Shown piece by piece: positions 16,325 to 25,059 of a stretch of 64,000 bases of DNA. The DNA comes from Pseudophaeobacter sp965641885 (lineage in GTDB: Bacteria; Pseudomonadota; Alphaproteobacteria; Rhodobacterales; Rhodobacteraceae). The notes beneath the pieces were generated by a model that made no database searches, was not told where the DNA came from, and saw only the letters and a program-made list of their open reading frames with translations. The position numbers and the translations under genes were made by a program. The DNA lies in assembly GCA_965641885.1 (NCBI GenBank), contig OZ282574.1, forward strand, positions 1,364,001-1,428,000. Direction: 5' to 3'. Numbering within the stretch: the first letter of the stretch is position 1; each line of letters opens with the position of its first letter.

Positions 16325-16831
16325 TTGAGACGTGAAAATGACACCCAAACTCAAGATTCTGCTTTGAATTCTCAAACAGCGCTGTCTGGAGACGTGCTCA
16401 ACCTCCTAAAGCTCGCAGGCGATGCCACTGGGTTGAGCGTGGAGTTCTGGGCCGGTCTCACCGAAGGGCTTGATCGTAACGCGGTTGCTTTGCTGGTGAT
16501 GCGGGCAGAAATGATCAGCGCGGAAATGCAACGGGGGGTGCCCAGAGATGCACGGCTTGGTCGTTTTGTCCGCCAAATCAGCTCCGGGTCCGCCCTGCCC
16601 GGAATTCTGACCTGCGGTTTTGAGGCGGCAGAGCTGTCCAATGGCGATGCGGATCTCCCCAAAGGCATGTTTGCTGAAAAGAAGCTGGCTGTCGGGGATG
16701 TGCTGAAGGCGTTTGACGTCATCTACCCAGAGGAGGCGGGTGATGACAGCAATGTTCTTGGCCTCTGGTTTGGCCTGGATGAGGGCGACAAGCGTATCGT
16801 TTCCGATATGGTCAAGCGCCTATCCTCCTGA
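16325..16831 (+). CDS. Hypothetical protein, about 168 aa
   Basis: Family not recognised. The frame starts with TTG at 16325; no clear ribosome site or ATG decides the start, so the N-terminus is uncertain. The product is mostly helical, without membrane segments: SGDVLNLLKLAGDATGLSVEFW, NAVALLVMRAEMISAEMQRG, then LGLWFGLDEGDKRIVSDMVKRL. It is divergent from the XRE gene and probably under its control. Base use is like the neighbours. Confidence 0.6.
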   Translation: MRRENDTQTQDSALNSQTALSGDVLNLLKLAGDATGLSVEFWAGLTEGLDRNAVALLVMRAEMISAEMQRGVPRDARLGRFVRQISSGSALPGILTCGFEAAELSNGDADLPKGMFAEKKLAVGDVLKAFDVIYPEEAGDDSNVLGLWFGLDEGDKRIVSDMVKRLSS

Positions 16832-17135
16832 AAGGACCTGCCCAGAGCGCGTCTTTCCCCGTCCTCGTCTTTTGGCCCGTCCTCACCTTTTGGAAAGGTC
16901 CTTCCTTAGCAGCGAGGCGCCCGGGACCCGTCCAAAGGGGTGAGCTCGTACAACAACTATCGGACCACTGGGTTGCGTCTTTTTGACCGGGGAGGAGCCT
17001 TGTCAGGCCTTGTGCATGGTTTGTTCCACAGCTGGCGGCGAGAGCTGCTTGACCTGCGGAGCTGGCGGGGCCATGAACCTTTCTGGACCGCAGGGCACCA
17101 GGCCCATGTAGGGATAACCGTCAAAAGGATCCGGT
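16832..17135. other. 304-base intergenic region
   Basis: No gene seen. A widely spaced complementary pair, AAGGACCT (about 16831-16838) and AGGTCCTT (about 16896-16903), could close a large stem-loop at the end of the preceding transcript. The remainder shows C-rich runs and GAGCTGC/GAGCTGG repeats and no clear regulatory site. Confidence 0.4.
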
Positions 17136-18935
17136 ATGGCGCGAAATCAGGCTGCTCCGACAACGCAAGACGAACGCGAAAGCTCTCGTGAAATAGGTGT
17201 GCTCGGCGCCCTCTGGCCTTTTTTGCGCCCCTACCGTCTGCTGATGTTTGCAGCCATCTGCGCGCTGATACTGACGGCTGGGCTGTCGCTGACCCTGCCT
17301 TTGGCCGTGCGACGGGTGGTGGATAATTTCCGCATTTCAGAGAGCGCCTTGCTCAACCAGTATTTCATGGCGGCTCTGGTGATTGCGGCCTTGCTGGCGG
17401 CAGGAACCGGGCTGCGCTACGCGCTTGTGACCCGTTTGGGCGAGCGGGTGGTTTCGGATATCCGCAAAGCAGTGTTTGATCGTGTCATCGGCATGAGCCC
17501 GGCATTCTTTGAAAAAATCATGACGGGAGAGGTACTGAGCCGGATCACCACGGATACCACGCTGATCCAATCGGTTCTGGGCTCGTCCGTGTCTATCGCC
17601 CTGCGCAACCTGCTGATTTTTGTCGGCGGCATGGTCCTGATGTTGCTCACCTCGGCCAAACTTACAGGGTTGGTGCTGTTGATCGTGCCGGCAGTCATTG
17701 TGCCGATCATGGTTCTGGGGCGTCGCCTGCGTGGCATTAGCCGGGAAAATCAGGACTGGATCGCCGCCTCATCGGGCAATGCCGGCGAAGCGCTTGGCGC
17801 CGTGCAGACGGTGCAGGCCTTTACCCATGAGACCGCCAGCCGGGCCCAGTTTTCCAAAATGACCGAGACCGCCTTTGATGTTTCGGTCAAGCGCATTCAA
17901 ACGCGGGCCTATCTGACGGTTATTGTGATCTTCCTGGTGTTCTCTGGCATCGTCGGCGTGCTGTGGATGGGCGCGAATGACGTCCGGGCCGGCGTGATGA
18001 GCGAAGGCACCCTGATCCAGTTTGTGATCTACGCGGTGCTGGTTGCGGGCTCTGTTGCGGCGCTGTCCGAAATCTGGAGCGAGTTGCAGCGCGCCGCCGG
18101 GGCGACGGAACGCCTCATTGAGTTGCTCAATGCGACCGATACGGTCAAAGATCCCCGTGCGGCCAAGTCCCTGACAACCCCGGTGCGCGGTGAGATTACC
18201 TTTGACGCGGTCTCCTTTGCCTATCCGTCACGGCCTGGCGTACAGGCGCTGGACGCGGTCAACCTGTGCGTAAAGCCGGGTGAGACGGTGGCCTTTGTTG
18301 GCCCCTCAGGGGCGGGCAAGACGACCATCATTCAGATGATCCAGCGGTTTTATGACCCTGACGCCGGCGCAATCCTGCTGGATGGCGTGGCGCTCACGGA
18401 TTTGCAGCGGAGTGATTTCCGCCAACACCTTGCCATGGTGCCGCAGGATCCGGTGATCTTTGCCACATCAGCGCGTGAAAACATTCGTTTTGGCCGCCCC
18501 GGTGCCTCGGACGCCGAGGTCGAAGCTGCCGCCGCCGCCGCTGCCGCCCATGATTTCATCTCGGCCTTGCCCGAAGGCTATGACAGCTTTGTCGGAGAGC
18601 GCGGCGTGATGTTGTCGGGCGGGCAGAAGCAACGCATCGCCATTGCCCGCGCCATCCTGCGCGACGCGCCGGTCCTGCTGCTGGACGAGGCCACCTCGGC
18701 GCTGGATGCCGAAAGCGAACGCCTGGTGCAGGCGGCGGTGGATGAGCTGAGCCAGAGCCGCACGACCCTGATTGTGGCACATCGTCTGGCGACGGTTAAA
18801 AAGGCCGACCGGATCGTGGTGATGGAAGAGGGACGGGTGGTTGCGACGGGCACCCATGACGCCCTGGTTGCCGAGGGCGGGCTGTATGCCCGGCTGGCCC
18901 GGCTGCAGTTTACCGATGGGCTAGCGGCAGAATAG
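17136..18935 (+). CDS. ABC exporter, fused membrane and ATP-binding domains
   Basis: 599 residues, a half-transporter that should dimerise. The six-helix type I exporter domain covers about 25-320 (LLMFAAICALILTAGLSLTL; FVGGMVLMLLTSAKLTGLVL; LTVIVIFLVFSGIVGVLWMG). The nucleotide-binding domain covers about 350-595: Walker A GPSGAGKTT (389-397), Q-loop VPQDPVIF, signature LSGGQKQR (493-500), Walker B VLLLDEATSALD and H-loop AHRL. The family includes MsbA/BmrA-like lipid or drug exporters; substrate unknown. It stands as a single gene ahead of the acyl-CoA synthetase. Confidence 0.92.
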   Translation: MARNQAAPTTQDERESSREIGVLGALWPFLRPYRLLMFAAICALILTAGLSLTLPLAVRRVVDNFRISESALLNQYFMAALVIAALLAAGTGLRYALVTRLGERVVSDIRKAVFDRVIGMSPAFFEKIMTGEVLSRITTDTTLIQSVLGSSVSIALRNLLIFVGGMVLMLLTSAKLTGLVLLIVPAVIVPIMVLGRRLRGISRENQDWIAASSGNAGEALGAVQTVQAFTHETASRAQFSKMTETAFDVSVKRIQTRAYLTVIVIFLVFSGIVGVLWMGANDVRAGVMSEGTLIQFVIYAVLVAGSVAALSEIWSELQRAAGATERLIELLNATDTVKDPRAAKSLTTPVRGEITFDAVSFAYPSRPGVQALDAVNLCVKPGETVAFVGPSGAGKTTIIQMIQRFYDPDAGAILLDGVALTDLQRSDFRQHLAMVPQDPVIFATSARENIRFGRPGASDAEVEAAAAAAAAHDFISALPEGYDSFVGERGVMLSGGQKQRIAIARAILRDAPVLLLDEATSALDAESERLVQAAVDELSQSRTTLIVAHRLATVKKADRIVVMEEGRVVATGTHDALVAEGGLYARLARLQFTDGLAAE

Positions 18936-19147
18936 CACTGCAAACGCGCGCGGCCGCAGGAGGTGGCCGCCGCAAAGCAGCGCCAATATGAGCGGCCGCT
19001 CTGGTTGGACGCTTGTGTCGCAACGTCATATTGCACCCTTGCCTTGACGTGATCCTGTCCATTCGCTTGCACGATCCGCTTTTTGCACCCAGATTGAGTA
19101 CAAAGAGGAAATGCTCCGGCTAGGGTCGGGGCCAGGGGAGGATAGCA

Positions 19148-21055
19148 ATGGCATTTGCCACGATAGAAGACTGCATCGCGATGGAGAAAGAATCCAGCTG
19201 GGAGGAGCGGGATAACCCGGTGACGCTCTATCAGCTGTTGTCGCGCACAGCAGGCAAGTTTCCTGACAACAATGCTGTTAGCTATCAGATTTTTTCTGGT
19301 CCCACCGATAAGGCGGAAACCCTGACCTGGCGCCAGCTGAAGGATCAGGTCACGCAGGCTGCCAATATGCTGCGCGAACTGGGCATCGGCGAAAAGGACG
19401 TGGTGGCCTATGTGCTGCCCAACTGTAACGAGACCCTGGTGACCATGCTGGCCGGTGCCGTTGCGGGGATCGTGAACCCGATCAATCCGCTGCTGGAACC
19501 GGAACAGATCGCGTCTATTCTGCGCGAGACCAAGGCCAAGGTTGTGGTGACGCTGAAACCCTTCCCCAAGACCGATGTTGCGCAAAAGGTTGTCGAGGCG
19601 GTCCGCCATGCGCCCAGCGTCAACACGGTGCTTGAGGTGGATCTGAACCGCTATCTGACGCCGCCAAAATCCTGGATCGTGCCGCTGGCCCGCCCGAAAC
19701 TGGAAAACAAAGACAAGGTTGCGCATGCGGATTACAAATCCTTCCGCCGCGAGATGTTCAAACAGCCAACCACGCTCACTTTTGCGGACAGTACCAGTGA
19801 CCGCGTCGCCTGTTATTTCCATACTGGTGGCACCACCGGCATGCCCAAGGTGGCACAGCACAAATACTCTGGTATGATCTATAATGGCTGGATTGGCAGC
19901 ACGCTGCTCTATACCGAAGAGGACAATATCATGTGTCCTCTACCGCTTTTCCATGTGTTTGCCTGTCATGTGATTGTTATGGCCTCGATTGCTTCAGGGG
20001 CGCATGTGGTGTTCCCAACGCCGCAGGGATATCGCGGTGACGGCGTGTTTGATAATTTCTGGAAACTGATCGAACGTTGGAAGATCACCTTTATTATTAC
20101 AGTGCCCACAGCAATCTCGGCCAAGATGCAGCGCCCGGTGGATGCGGATATCTCTACCGTGAAAACCGCCTTTTCCGGCTCTGCGCCGCTGCCGATTGAA
20201 CTCTACCGCCGGTTTCAGGACGCCACTGGCATCAATATCATCGAAGGCTATGGTCTGACCGAAGCCACCTGCCTAGTCTCGTGCAACCCGGTTGACGGCG
20301 AAAAGAAGGTCGGCTCGATCGGGATCACCTTTCCCTATACGGATGTGAAGATCGTCAAAGGCACCGCCGATGGTCTGGTGGAATGTGGCGTGGATGAGGT
20401 TGGCGAGATCTGTATCTCCAACCCGGGCGTCTATGCCGGCAACACCTATACCGAGGCCGCCAAAAACGTCGATCTTTACTACAAGGATGAATATCTGCGC
20501 ACCGGTGATCTGGGGCGGTTTGATGCGGACAGCTACCTGTGGATTACCGGGCGCGCCAAGGATCTGATCATTCGCGGCGGCCATAATATTGACCCGGCTG
20601 AAATTGAAGAGGCGCTGCTGGGCCACGAGGCGGTTGCCTTTGCGGGTGCGATCGGCCAGCCCGATGTGCATTCCGGCGAGCTGCCCTGTGCCTTTGTCGA
20701 ACTGGTTGGCAGCGCTACAGTGACGGCAGAAGAACTGCTGGAATACTGCCGCATCCATGTGCACGAGCGCGCCGCGATCCCTAAGCACCTTACCGTGCTG
20801 GATGAGTTGCCAAAAACTGCCGTCGGCAAAGTCTTTAAACCTGATCTGCGCAAACATGCGATTACGCGGGTTTATAATGAGGCCCTGCTCAAAGCGGGGT
20901 CTCCGGCGCGGGTTGAGGCCGTGATTGATGACAAGAAACGGGGATTGGTGGCGCAGGTTGTGGCCAATGGGGCCAAGGATGAGGATATCTCAGCCGTCCT
21001 TGGTGGCTTTGTCCGCCCCTGGGAGCATATGCCCGCCGAGGCTGCTGTCAGCTAA
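19148..21055 (+). CDS. Acyl-CoA synthetase (AMP-forming)
   Basis: 635 residues, start ATG 19148 after GGGGAGGA. ANL-superfamily motifs are all present: P-loop-like YFHTGGTTGMPK (about 225-236), A5 motif IEGYGLTEAT, A7 YLRTGDLGRFD, A8 ITGRAKDLIIRGG, and the C-terminal catalytic Lys context LPKTAVGKVFKPDLRK. It adenylates a carboxylic acid, probably a fatty or aryl acid, then forms the CoA thioester in the cytoplasm. It has its own terminator (21112-21145). The adjacent esterase may act on related lipids, but they are separate transcripts. Confidence 0.93.
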   Translation: MAFATIEDCIAMEKESSWEERDNPVTLYQLLSRTAGKFPDNNAVSYQIFSGPTDKAETLTWRQLKDQVTQAANMLRELGIGEKDVVAYVLPNCNETLVTMLAGAVAGIVNPINPLLEPEQIASILRETKAKVVVTLKPFPKTDVAQKVVEAVRHAPSVNTVLEVDLNRYLTPPKSWIVPLARPKLENKDKVAHADYKSFRREMFKQPTTLTFADSTSDRVACYFHTGGTTGMPKVAQHKYSGMIYNGWIGSTLLYTEEDNIMCPLPLFHVFACHVIVMASIASGAHVVFPTPQGYRGDGVFDNFWKLIERWKITFIITVPTAISAKMQRPVDADISTVKTAFSGSAPLPIELYRRFQDATGINIIEGYGLTEATCLVSCNPVDGEKKVGSIGITFPYTDVKIVKGTADGLVECGVDEVGEICISNPGVYAGNTYTEAAKNVDLYYKDEYLRTGDLGRFDADSYLWITGRAKDLIIRGGHNIDPAEIEEALLGHEAVAFAGAIGQPDVHSGELPCAFVELVGSATVTAEELLEYCRIHVHERAAIPKHLTVLDELPKTAVGKVFKPDLRKHAITRVYNEALLKAGSPARVEAVIDDKKRGLVAQVVANGAKDEDISAVLGGFVRPWEHMPAEAAVS

Positions 21056-21111
21056 GCTGACCCTGAATTTTGCAGCCACCGCTTTGATGTGATCAGGGCG
21101 TTTAAGAGATC

Positions 21112-21145
21112 AATGGCGTGCCCGGCAATGGGCGCGCCATTTTTT
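21112..21145 (+). terminator. Rho-independent terminator of the acyl-CoA synthetase gene
   Basis: Arms AATGGCGTGCCC (21112-21123) and GGGCGCGCCATT (21130-21141), one T-G pair, loop GGCAAT, then a T-run to 21145. It sits 57 bases after the stop codon. Confidence 0.85.
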
Positions 21146-21220
21146 GCTTATTGCCCATTCCCTTGACCCGACTCTCTGGCCTAGGCTGGCGCCGGGACGT
21201 ATCGTAAGGGGGGTCCGGGA

Positions 21221-22162
21221 ATGGACTATGAGCGGCTGATCGACGAAGAAACCTGGGCCTTCATTCGCAAAACAGGGGAGTGCTACCCGGAGGATGCGGT
21301 TGCCCTCGACATTGCGGGACAGCGCGCCGTCTACAACGAAATGGCGCGCGCGTTTCGCGCGCCCCGCCCGAATCTGGTGGGCTGCGAGGACCTGCAGGCC
21401 AATGGGGTGCCGGTACGGGTCTATACTGCAGGCGATCCCAGCCGCACGGTGCTGTTTTGCCATGGGGGCGGCTTTGTGGTTGGCGATCTGGACAGCCACG
21501 ATGATGTCTGCGCCGAAATCTGTGTGCAAACCGGCTACCGGGTGGTGGCGGTCGACTATAGGCTGGCGCCAGAACACCAGCACCCGGCCATGTTCGACGA
21601 TGCCTGGAGCGCGCTCAGCTGGGTGATCACCACCTATGGCGAAGGCGTTGTGTTGATGGGAGACAGTGCCGGCGCCAATCTGTGCGCCGCACTGGCGCAT
21701 GCCTCCCGTGCTGAGCCATCTGTTTCAGCAGCCCTTTTAGGACAGGTTCTGATCTATGGCGCCTTTGGCGGCGATATTGATGCCGGCTCGTATATTGAGC
21801 ACGCTCAGGCGCCAATGCTGACCCGCGATGAGATCCTGTTCTATATGGATATACGCCGACCGCGCGGCGCTGCTGAGCCTGCCGAGAAAGACCCCAGCTA
21901 TGCGCCATTGCAAGACAGTGATTTTTCTCAGTTGCCGCCGACTGTGCTAATCTCGGCTGACTGCGACCCGGTGCGTGACGACAGCCGGGACTACCGGGAC
22001 CAGATCGTTGCTGCTGGCGGCAAGGCCTGGTGGATAAACGAGCCGGGGCTGGTGCATGGCTACCTGCGGGCGCGTCATTCGGTGACACGGGCCCGCGATA
22101 GTTTCGAGCGGATATCGGCGGCAGTAGAGGCGCTGGGGCAGGGGATCTGGCCCTACGACTGA
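21221..22162 (+). CDS. Alpha/beta hydrolase, hormone-sensitive-lipase (HSL) type esterase
   Basis: 313 residues. Oxyanion motif HGGG (in LFCHGGGFVVGDLDSH, about 80-95), nucleophile elbow GDSAG (about 147-151), acid Asp in ISADCDPVRDD and His in GLVHGYL complete the catalytic triad. The pattern VAVDYRLAPEHQHPA between them is diagnostic for HSL family IV esterases, which cleave short acyl esters. No signal peptide, so cytoplasmic. The start is ATG 21221, after a G-rich site. No operon partner is evident. Confidence 0.92.
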   Translation: MDYERLIDEETWAFIRKTGECYPEDAVALDIAGQRAVYNEMARAFRAPRPNLVGCEDLQANGVPVRVYTAGDPSRTVLFCHGGGFVVGDLDSHDDVCAEICVQTGYRVVAVDYRLAPEHQHPAMFDDAWSALSWVITTYGEGVVLMGDSAGANLCAALAHASRAEPSVSAALLGQVLIYGAFGGDIDAGSYIEHAQAPMLTRDEILFYMDIRRPRGAAEPAEKDPSYAPLQDSDFSQLPPTVLISADCDPVRDDSRDYRDQIVAAGGKAWWINEPGLVHGYLRARHSVTRARDSFERISAAVEALGQGIWPYD

Positions 22163-22279
22163 TCAGACCTGACAGGCATCACTGGCCCAAAGCGGTGCCG
22201 CGGCCAGACCGGTTAGCAAAACACTGGACAGCAAAAGGCCGGACAGAAAAAGACCGAGGCACAGGGAGCGCAGAGGCAT
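22163..22279 (-). CDS. Possible 38-aa secreted or membrane peptide
   Basis: On the minus strand ATG 22279 follows a strong GAGGGGGG ribosome site at spacing about 6, and the frame ends with TGA at 22165-22163. The product is almost all signal-peptide-like: MPLRSLCLGLFLSG, then a Leu/Val-rich core, a small-residue GLAAAPLWA site and a short SDACQV tail with one Cys. It is 63 bases downstream of the phosphatase gene, past a hairpin at 22296-22330. Could be a small secreted peptide, a lipopeptide-like remnant or chance; the ribosome site and clean signal structure argue for a real gene. Confidence 0.45.
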   Translation of the reverse strand: MPLRSLCLGLFLSGLLLSSVLLTGLAAAPLWASDACQV

Positions 22280-22295
22280 GCCCCCCTCAAACAGA

Positions 22296-22330
22296 CTGCG
22301 GCAGCAGCATTTTAACACGCGCTGCCGCAG
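22296..22330 (-). terminator. Hairpin after the phosphatase gene
   Basis: Perfect 10-bp arms CTGCGGCAGC (22296-22305) and GCTGCCGCAG (22321-22330) with a 15-base loop, 12 bases past the phosphatase stop on the minus strand. The T-tract is weak (TGTTTG), so it may be a partial terminator or an mRNA 3' stabiliser ahead of the small reading frame. Confidence 0.5.
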
Positions 22331-22342
22331 CCGGGAGAAGGG

Positions 22343-23179
22343 TCATTTCAGAAAGGGCTGGGCCATCATGGTCTGTGCAATCGGCGCGCCGAGGCGGCTG
22401 AGGATGGTTGGGGCCAGTTGGCGCTGATCGATGACATCTCCCTCGGCGGGGCCTTCGGCGTCGCCAAAATAATAGAGAGCGGTTTCTTGCTGCAACGGGC
22501 TGCGGCCACCATGATGGCCGCGCTCATCCTGGCCATGATCGGCTGTCACAATGACCTCATAGCCCAGCTTGCGCCACTGGGTGATAAAGGGGGCCAGCAT
22601 TTCATCCATGACGAAACAGGCGTGGTCCATTTCCTGGCAGTCGTGAAAAAACCGATGCCCCATACTGTCCAGCGTGCAGGTGTGCAGCATGCCGTAGTTC
22701 ACGCCAAAGCGCAGGCACAGATTGGTCAGGGTGCCAAACAGATCCACGTCCGACGGCGTCATCTGGTTGGCCTGACCATAGCCCGTCATGGTGTGAAACC
22801 GGCCGTGGTTGATGCTGCTGCTCTCGGGTTCATCATATTCGATGTCGCGCACATAGTCGAAGGGGTGGCGGTTGAAGAACTGCGACCAGAAGCTATGGGC
22901 CACGGCCGCCGTGGTGCCGCCGCCTTCGCGCACCTGGCTAAAGACGTCCTTGTGCGACAGTTTGAAAACATTGCCATTGCCGGTACAGCCGTGTTCCGCC
23001 GGGGCGACGCCGGTGTGGATAGAGGCGTAGCAACTGGCCGAAATCGAAGGCAGCACCGCGCGGAGTTTCCAGACGCGGGCGTCGCCGCTGTCGACCCAGC
23101 CTTCGAGATTGCCAAAGAGACGGCGGAAGTTGCGCCAGGGCACCCCGTCCAGAATGATGAGAAGCACCTTATTGTCCAT
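22343..23179 (-). CDS. Alkaline-phosphatase-superfamily phosphodiesterase/pyrophosphatase
   Basis: ATG 23179 is chosen since AAAGGA lies 12 bases upstream and the product starts with the family strand MDNKVLLIILDGVPW. 278 residues. Metal ligands of the alkaline-phosphatase fold are visible: Asp in ILDG, the nucleophile region LPSISASCYASIHTG (Ser/Thr), Asp and His in TLDSMGHRFFHD, ADHG near 215, and His in HHGGRSP. Type I phosphodiesterase/nucleotide pyrophosphatases have this arrangement. There is no signal peptide. It follows the peptide-type ABC operon on the same strand but after a strong terminator, so a functional link is only suggestive. Confidence 0.88.
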   Translation of the reverse strand: MDNKVLLIILDGVPWRNFRRLFGNLEGWVDSGDARVWKLRAVLPSISASCYASIHTGVAPAEHGCTGNGNVFKLSHKDVFSQVREGGGTTAAVAHSFWSQFFNRHPFDYVRDIEYDEPESSSINHGRFHTMTGYGQANQMTPSDVDLFGTLTNLCLRFGVNYGMLHTCTLDSMGHRFFHDCQEMDHACFVMDEMLAPFITQWRKLGYEVIVTADHGQDERGHHGGRSPLQQETALYYFGDAEGPAEGDVIDQRQLAPTILSRLGAPIAQTMMAQPFLK

Positions 23180-23360
23180 GATCCGAATCCTTTTGCCCGC
23201 GAGGCTGTTTGACCTCATCATTGCCATCAAACCCTGAATTGCCATGCAAAAACGGCCCAAGATGGCGCTGACCGCTCATTTTGAGACCCTGCTCAGCGGC
23301 GGCAGGCCAATAGTGGAATGATCTGCAAGTCTGCATGGCGCGATAGGGGCCAAAACGACG

Positions 23361-23389
23361 CCAGGCCCGTGTGATCTGCACGGGCCTGG
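23361..23389 (-). terminator. Terminator of the peptide ABC operon
   Basis: Perfect 11-bp arms CCAGGCCCGTG (23361-23371) and CACGGGCCTGG (23379-23389), loop of 7, followed in the minus direction by CGTCGTTTTGG. It begins 33 bases after the last ABC gene stop at 23422. Confidence 0.75.
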
Positions 23390-23421
23390 ATGGATGTGTC
23401 GCATATGGGCCGAAGGCGGCA

Positions 23422-25059
23422 TCAGTTGCCGGCGCTCTCCATCTTGCGGTTGGCGATCACCTCTTCCAGCCAGCCCAGACGCATCTCGGGGACCGAGCTG
23501 AGCAGAAGGTCGGTATAGTCATCAAAGGGCGGGCTCAGCACCTTGGTTTTGCCGCCATAGCGCTGCACCTTGCCCTGATACATCACCGCGATGGTGTCCG
23601 AGATAGCGCGCACCGTCGCCAGATCATGCGTGATGAAGAGAAAGGCCACGTCCTCAATTTTCTGCAGGTTTAGCAAGAGCTTGAGGATACCATCCGCCAC
23701 CAGCGGATCCAGCGCCGAGGTGACCTCGTCGCAGATGATCATTTTGGGCTTGGCCGCCAGCGCACGGGCAATACAGACACGCTGTTTTTGCCCCCCCGAA
23801 AGCTCTGCCGGATAGCGGTCAATAAACTCCTCGCCCAGTTCGATCTCGTCCAGTAGTTCGATGATGCGCTTGCGCTTTTCATCGCCTTTCATGCCGAAAT
23901 AGAACTCTAGGGGCCGACCAATGATGGTGCCCACGGTCTGACGTGGGTTCATCGCCACATCGGCCATCTGGTAGATCATCTGCAACTCGCGCAGATCCTC
24001 CTGCGAGCGCCCTGCCAGATCTGCCGAGAGGGTACGCCCGGCGAATTCGATCTTACCTTCGCGTGGCGGCAAAAGCCCGGTGATGACGCGGGCAAGGGTA
24101 GATTTACCCGAGCCGGACTCACCAACCACCGCCAAGGTCTGGCCGGGGTAAAGCTCAACATTGACGTTGTGCAGCACGTCAAACTGAGTGCCCTTGTAGC
24201 GCGCGGTGATGTTGCGCACGCAGAGCACCGGCTCGCCATTGGGTTCTTTTTCTTCGTGATTGATCGAGCGCACCGAGACCAGAGCCTGGGTGTATTCTTC
24301 CTGTGGGTGGTTGATGATCTGATCGACGGGGCCGTATTCCACCATATTGCCGTGACGCAGCACCATGATATCGTCGCTGACCTGGGCCACAACGGCCAGA
24401 TCGTGGGTGATATAAAGCGCGGCAACACCGGTTTCGCGGATAGCGGCCTTGATGGCCATCAACACGTCGATCTGGGTGGTCACATCCAGCGCTGTTGTTG
24501 GCTCATCAAACACCACCAGATCGGGTTCAGGACAAAGCGCCAGCGCCGTCATACAGCGCTGCAGCTGCCCGCCCGAGACCTGGTGCGGGTAGCGGTCCCC
24601 TATGTTTTCCGGGTCTGGCAGGCCCAGCTTTTCAAACAGATCCCGTGCCCGGGCTTCGGCGTCTTTGCGGCTGAATTTATTTTGTTCAACAGCCGCCTCA
24701 ACAACCTGATCCAGGATCTTTTTGGCAGGGTTAAACGAGGCGGCGGCGGATTGCGACACATAGGTCACCTCGCCACCGCGCAGTTTACGAATGTCGCCGG
24801 TGCCGGATTTCAGCACATCGCGCCCATTGATCCAGACCTCACCACCGGTGATTTTGACGCCACCACGACCGTAGGCCATAGCCGCAAGGCCAATGGTGGA
24901 TTTGCCTGCACCGGATTCACCAATCAGACCCAGCACTTTGCCCTTTTCAAGGTCAAAGCTCACCCCATGCACGATCTCGATGTCATGGGGCTTTTCGCCC
25001 GGAGGATAGACCGTTGCACCGATTTTGAGGTCGCGCACTTGTAGCTGTAGATCGCTCAT
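23422..25059 (-). CDS. Peptide/nickel-type ABC importer, fused dual ATP-binding protein
   Basis: 545 residues holding two complete ATPase domains, equivalent to DppD plus DppF in one chain. Domain 1: Walker A GESGAGKST (48-56), signature VSGGQLQR (161-168), Walker B LVVFDEPTTALD. Domain 2: Walker A GESGSGKST (313-321), signature LSGGQKQR (420-427), Walker B MIICDEVTSALD; here the usual DEP is DEV. Last gene of the leftward operon, start overlapping the permease end by 4 bases. It drives import of oligopeptides or another solute bound by the periplasmic protein at 26826-28409. Confidence 0.93.
   Translation of the reverse strand: MSDLQLQVRDLKIGATVYPPGEKPHDIEIVHGVSFDLEKGKVLGLIGESGAGKSTIGLAAMAYGRGGVKITGGEVWINGRDVLKSGTGDIRKLRGGEVTYVSQSAAASFNPAKKILDQVVEAAVEQNKFSRKDAEARARDLFEKLGLPDPENIGDRYPHQVSGGQLQRCMTALALCPEPDLVVFDEPTTALDVTTQIDVLMAIKAAIRETGVAALYITHDLAVVAQVSDDIMVLRHGNMVEYGPVDQIINHPQEEYTQALVSVRSINHEEKEPNGEPVLCVRNITARYKGTQFDVLHNVNVELYPGQTLAVVGESGSGKSTLARVITGLLPPREGKIEFAGRTLSADLAGRSQEDLRELQMIYQMADVAMNPRQTVGTIIGRPLEFYFGMKGDEKRKRIIELLDEIELGEEFIDRYPAELSGGQKQRVCIARALAAKPKMIICDEVTSALDPLVADGILKLLLNLQKIEDVAFLFITHDLATVRAISDTIAVMYQGKVQRYGGKTKVLSPPFDDYTDLLLSSVPEMRLGWLEEVIANRKMESAGN

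Noticed and set aside
16831..16903. Possible terminator AAGGACCT...AGGTCCTT
   Set aside because: The loop of over 50 bases and lack of a T-run make it unlikely as an intrinsic terminator.
18578..19861. 427-codon minus-strand frame spanning the ABC exporter end and acyl-CoA synthetase start
   Set aside because: Antisense to two well-supported proteins with all catalytic motifs.
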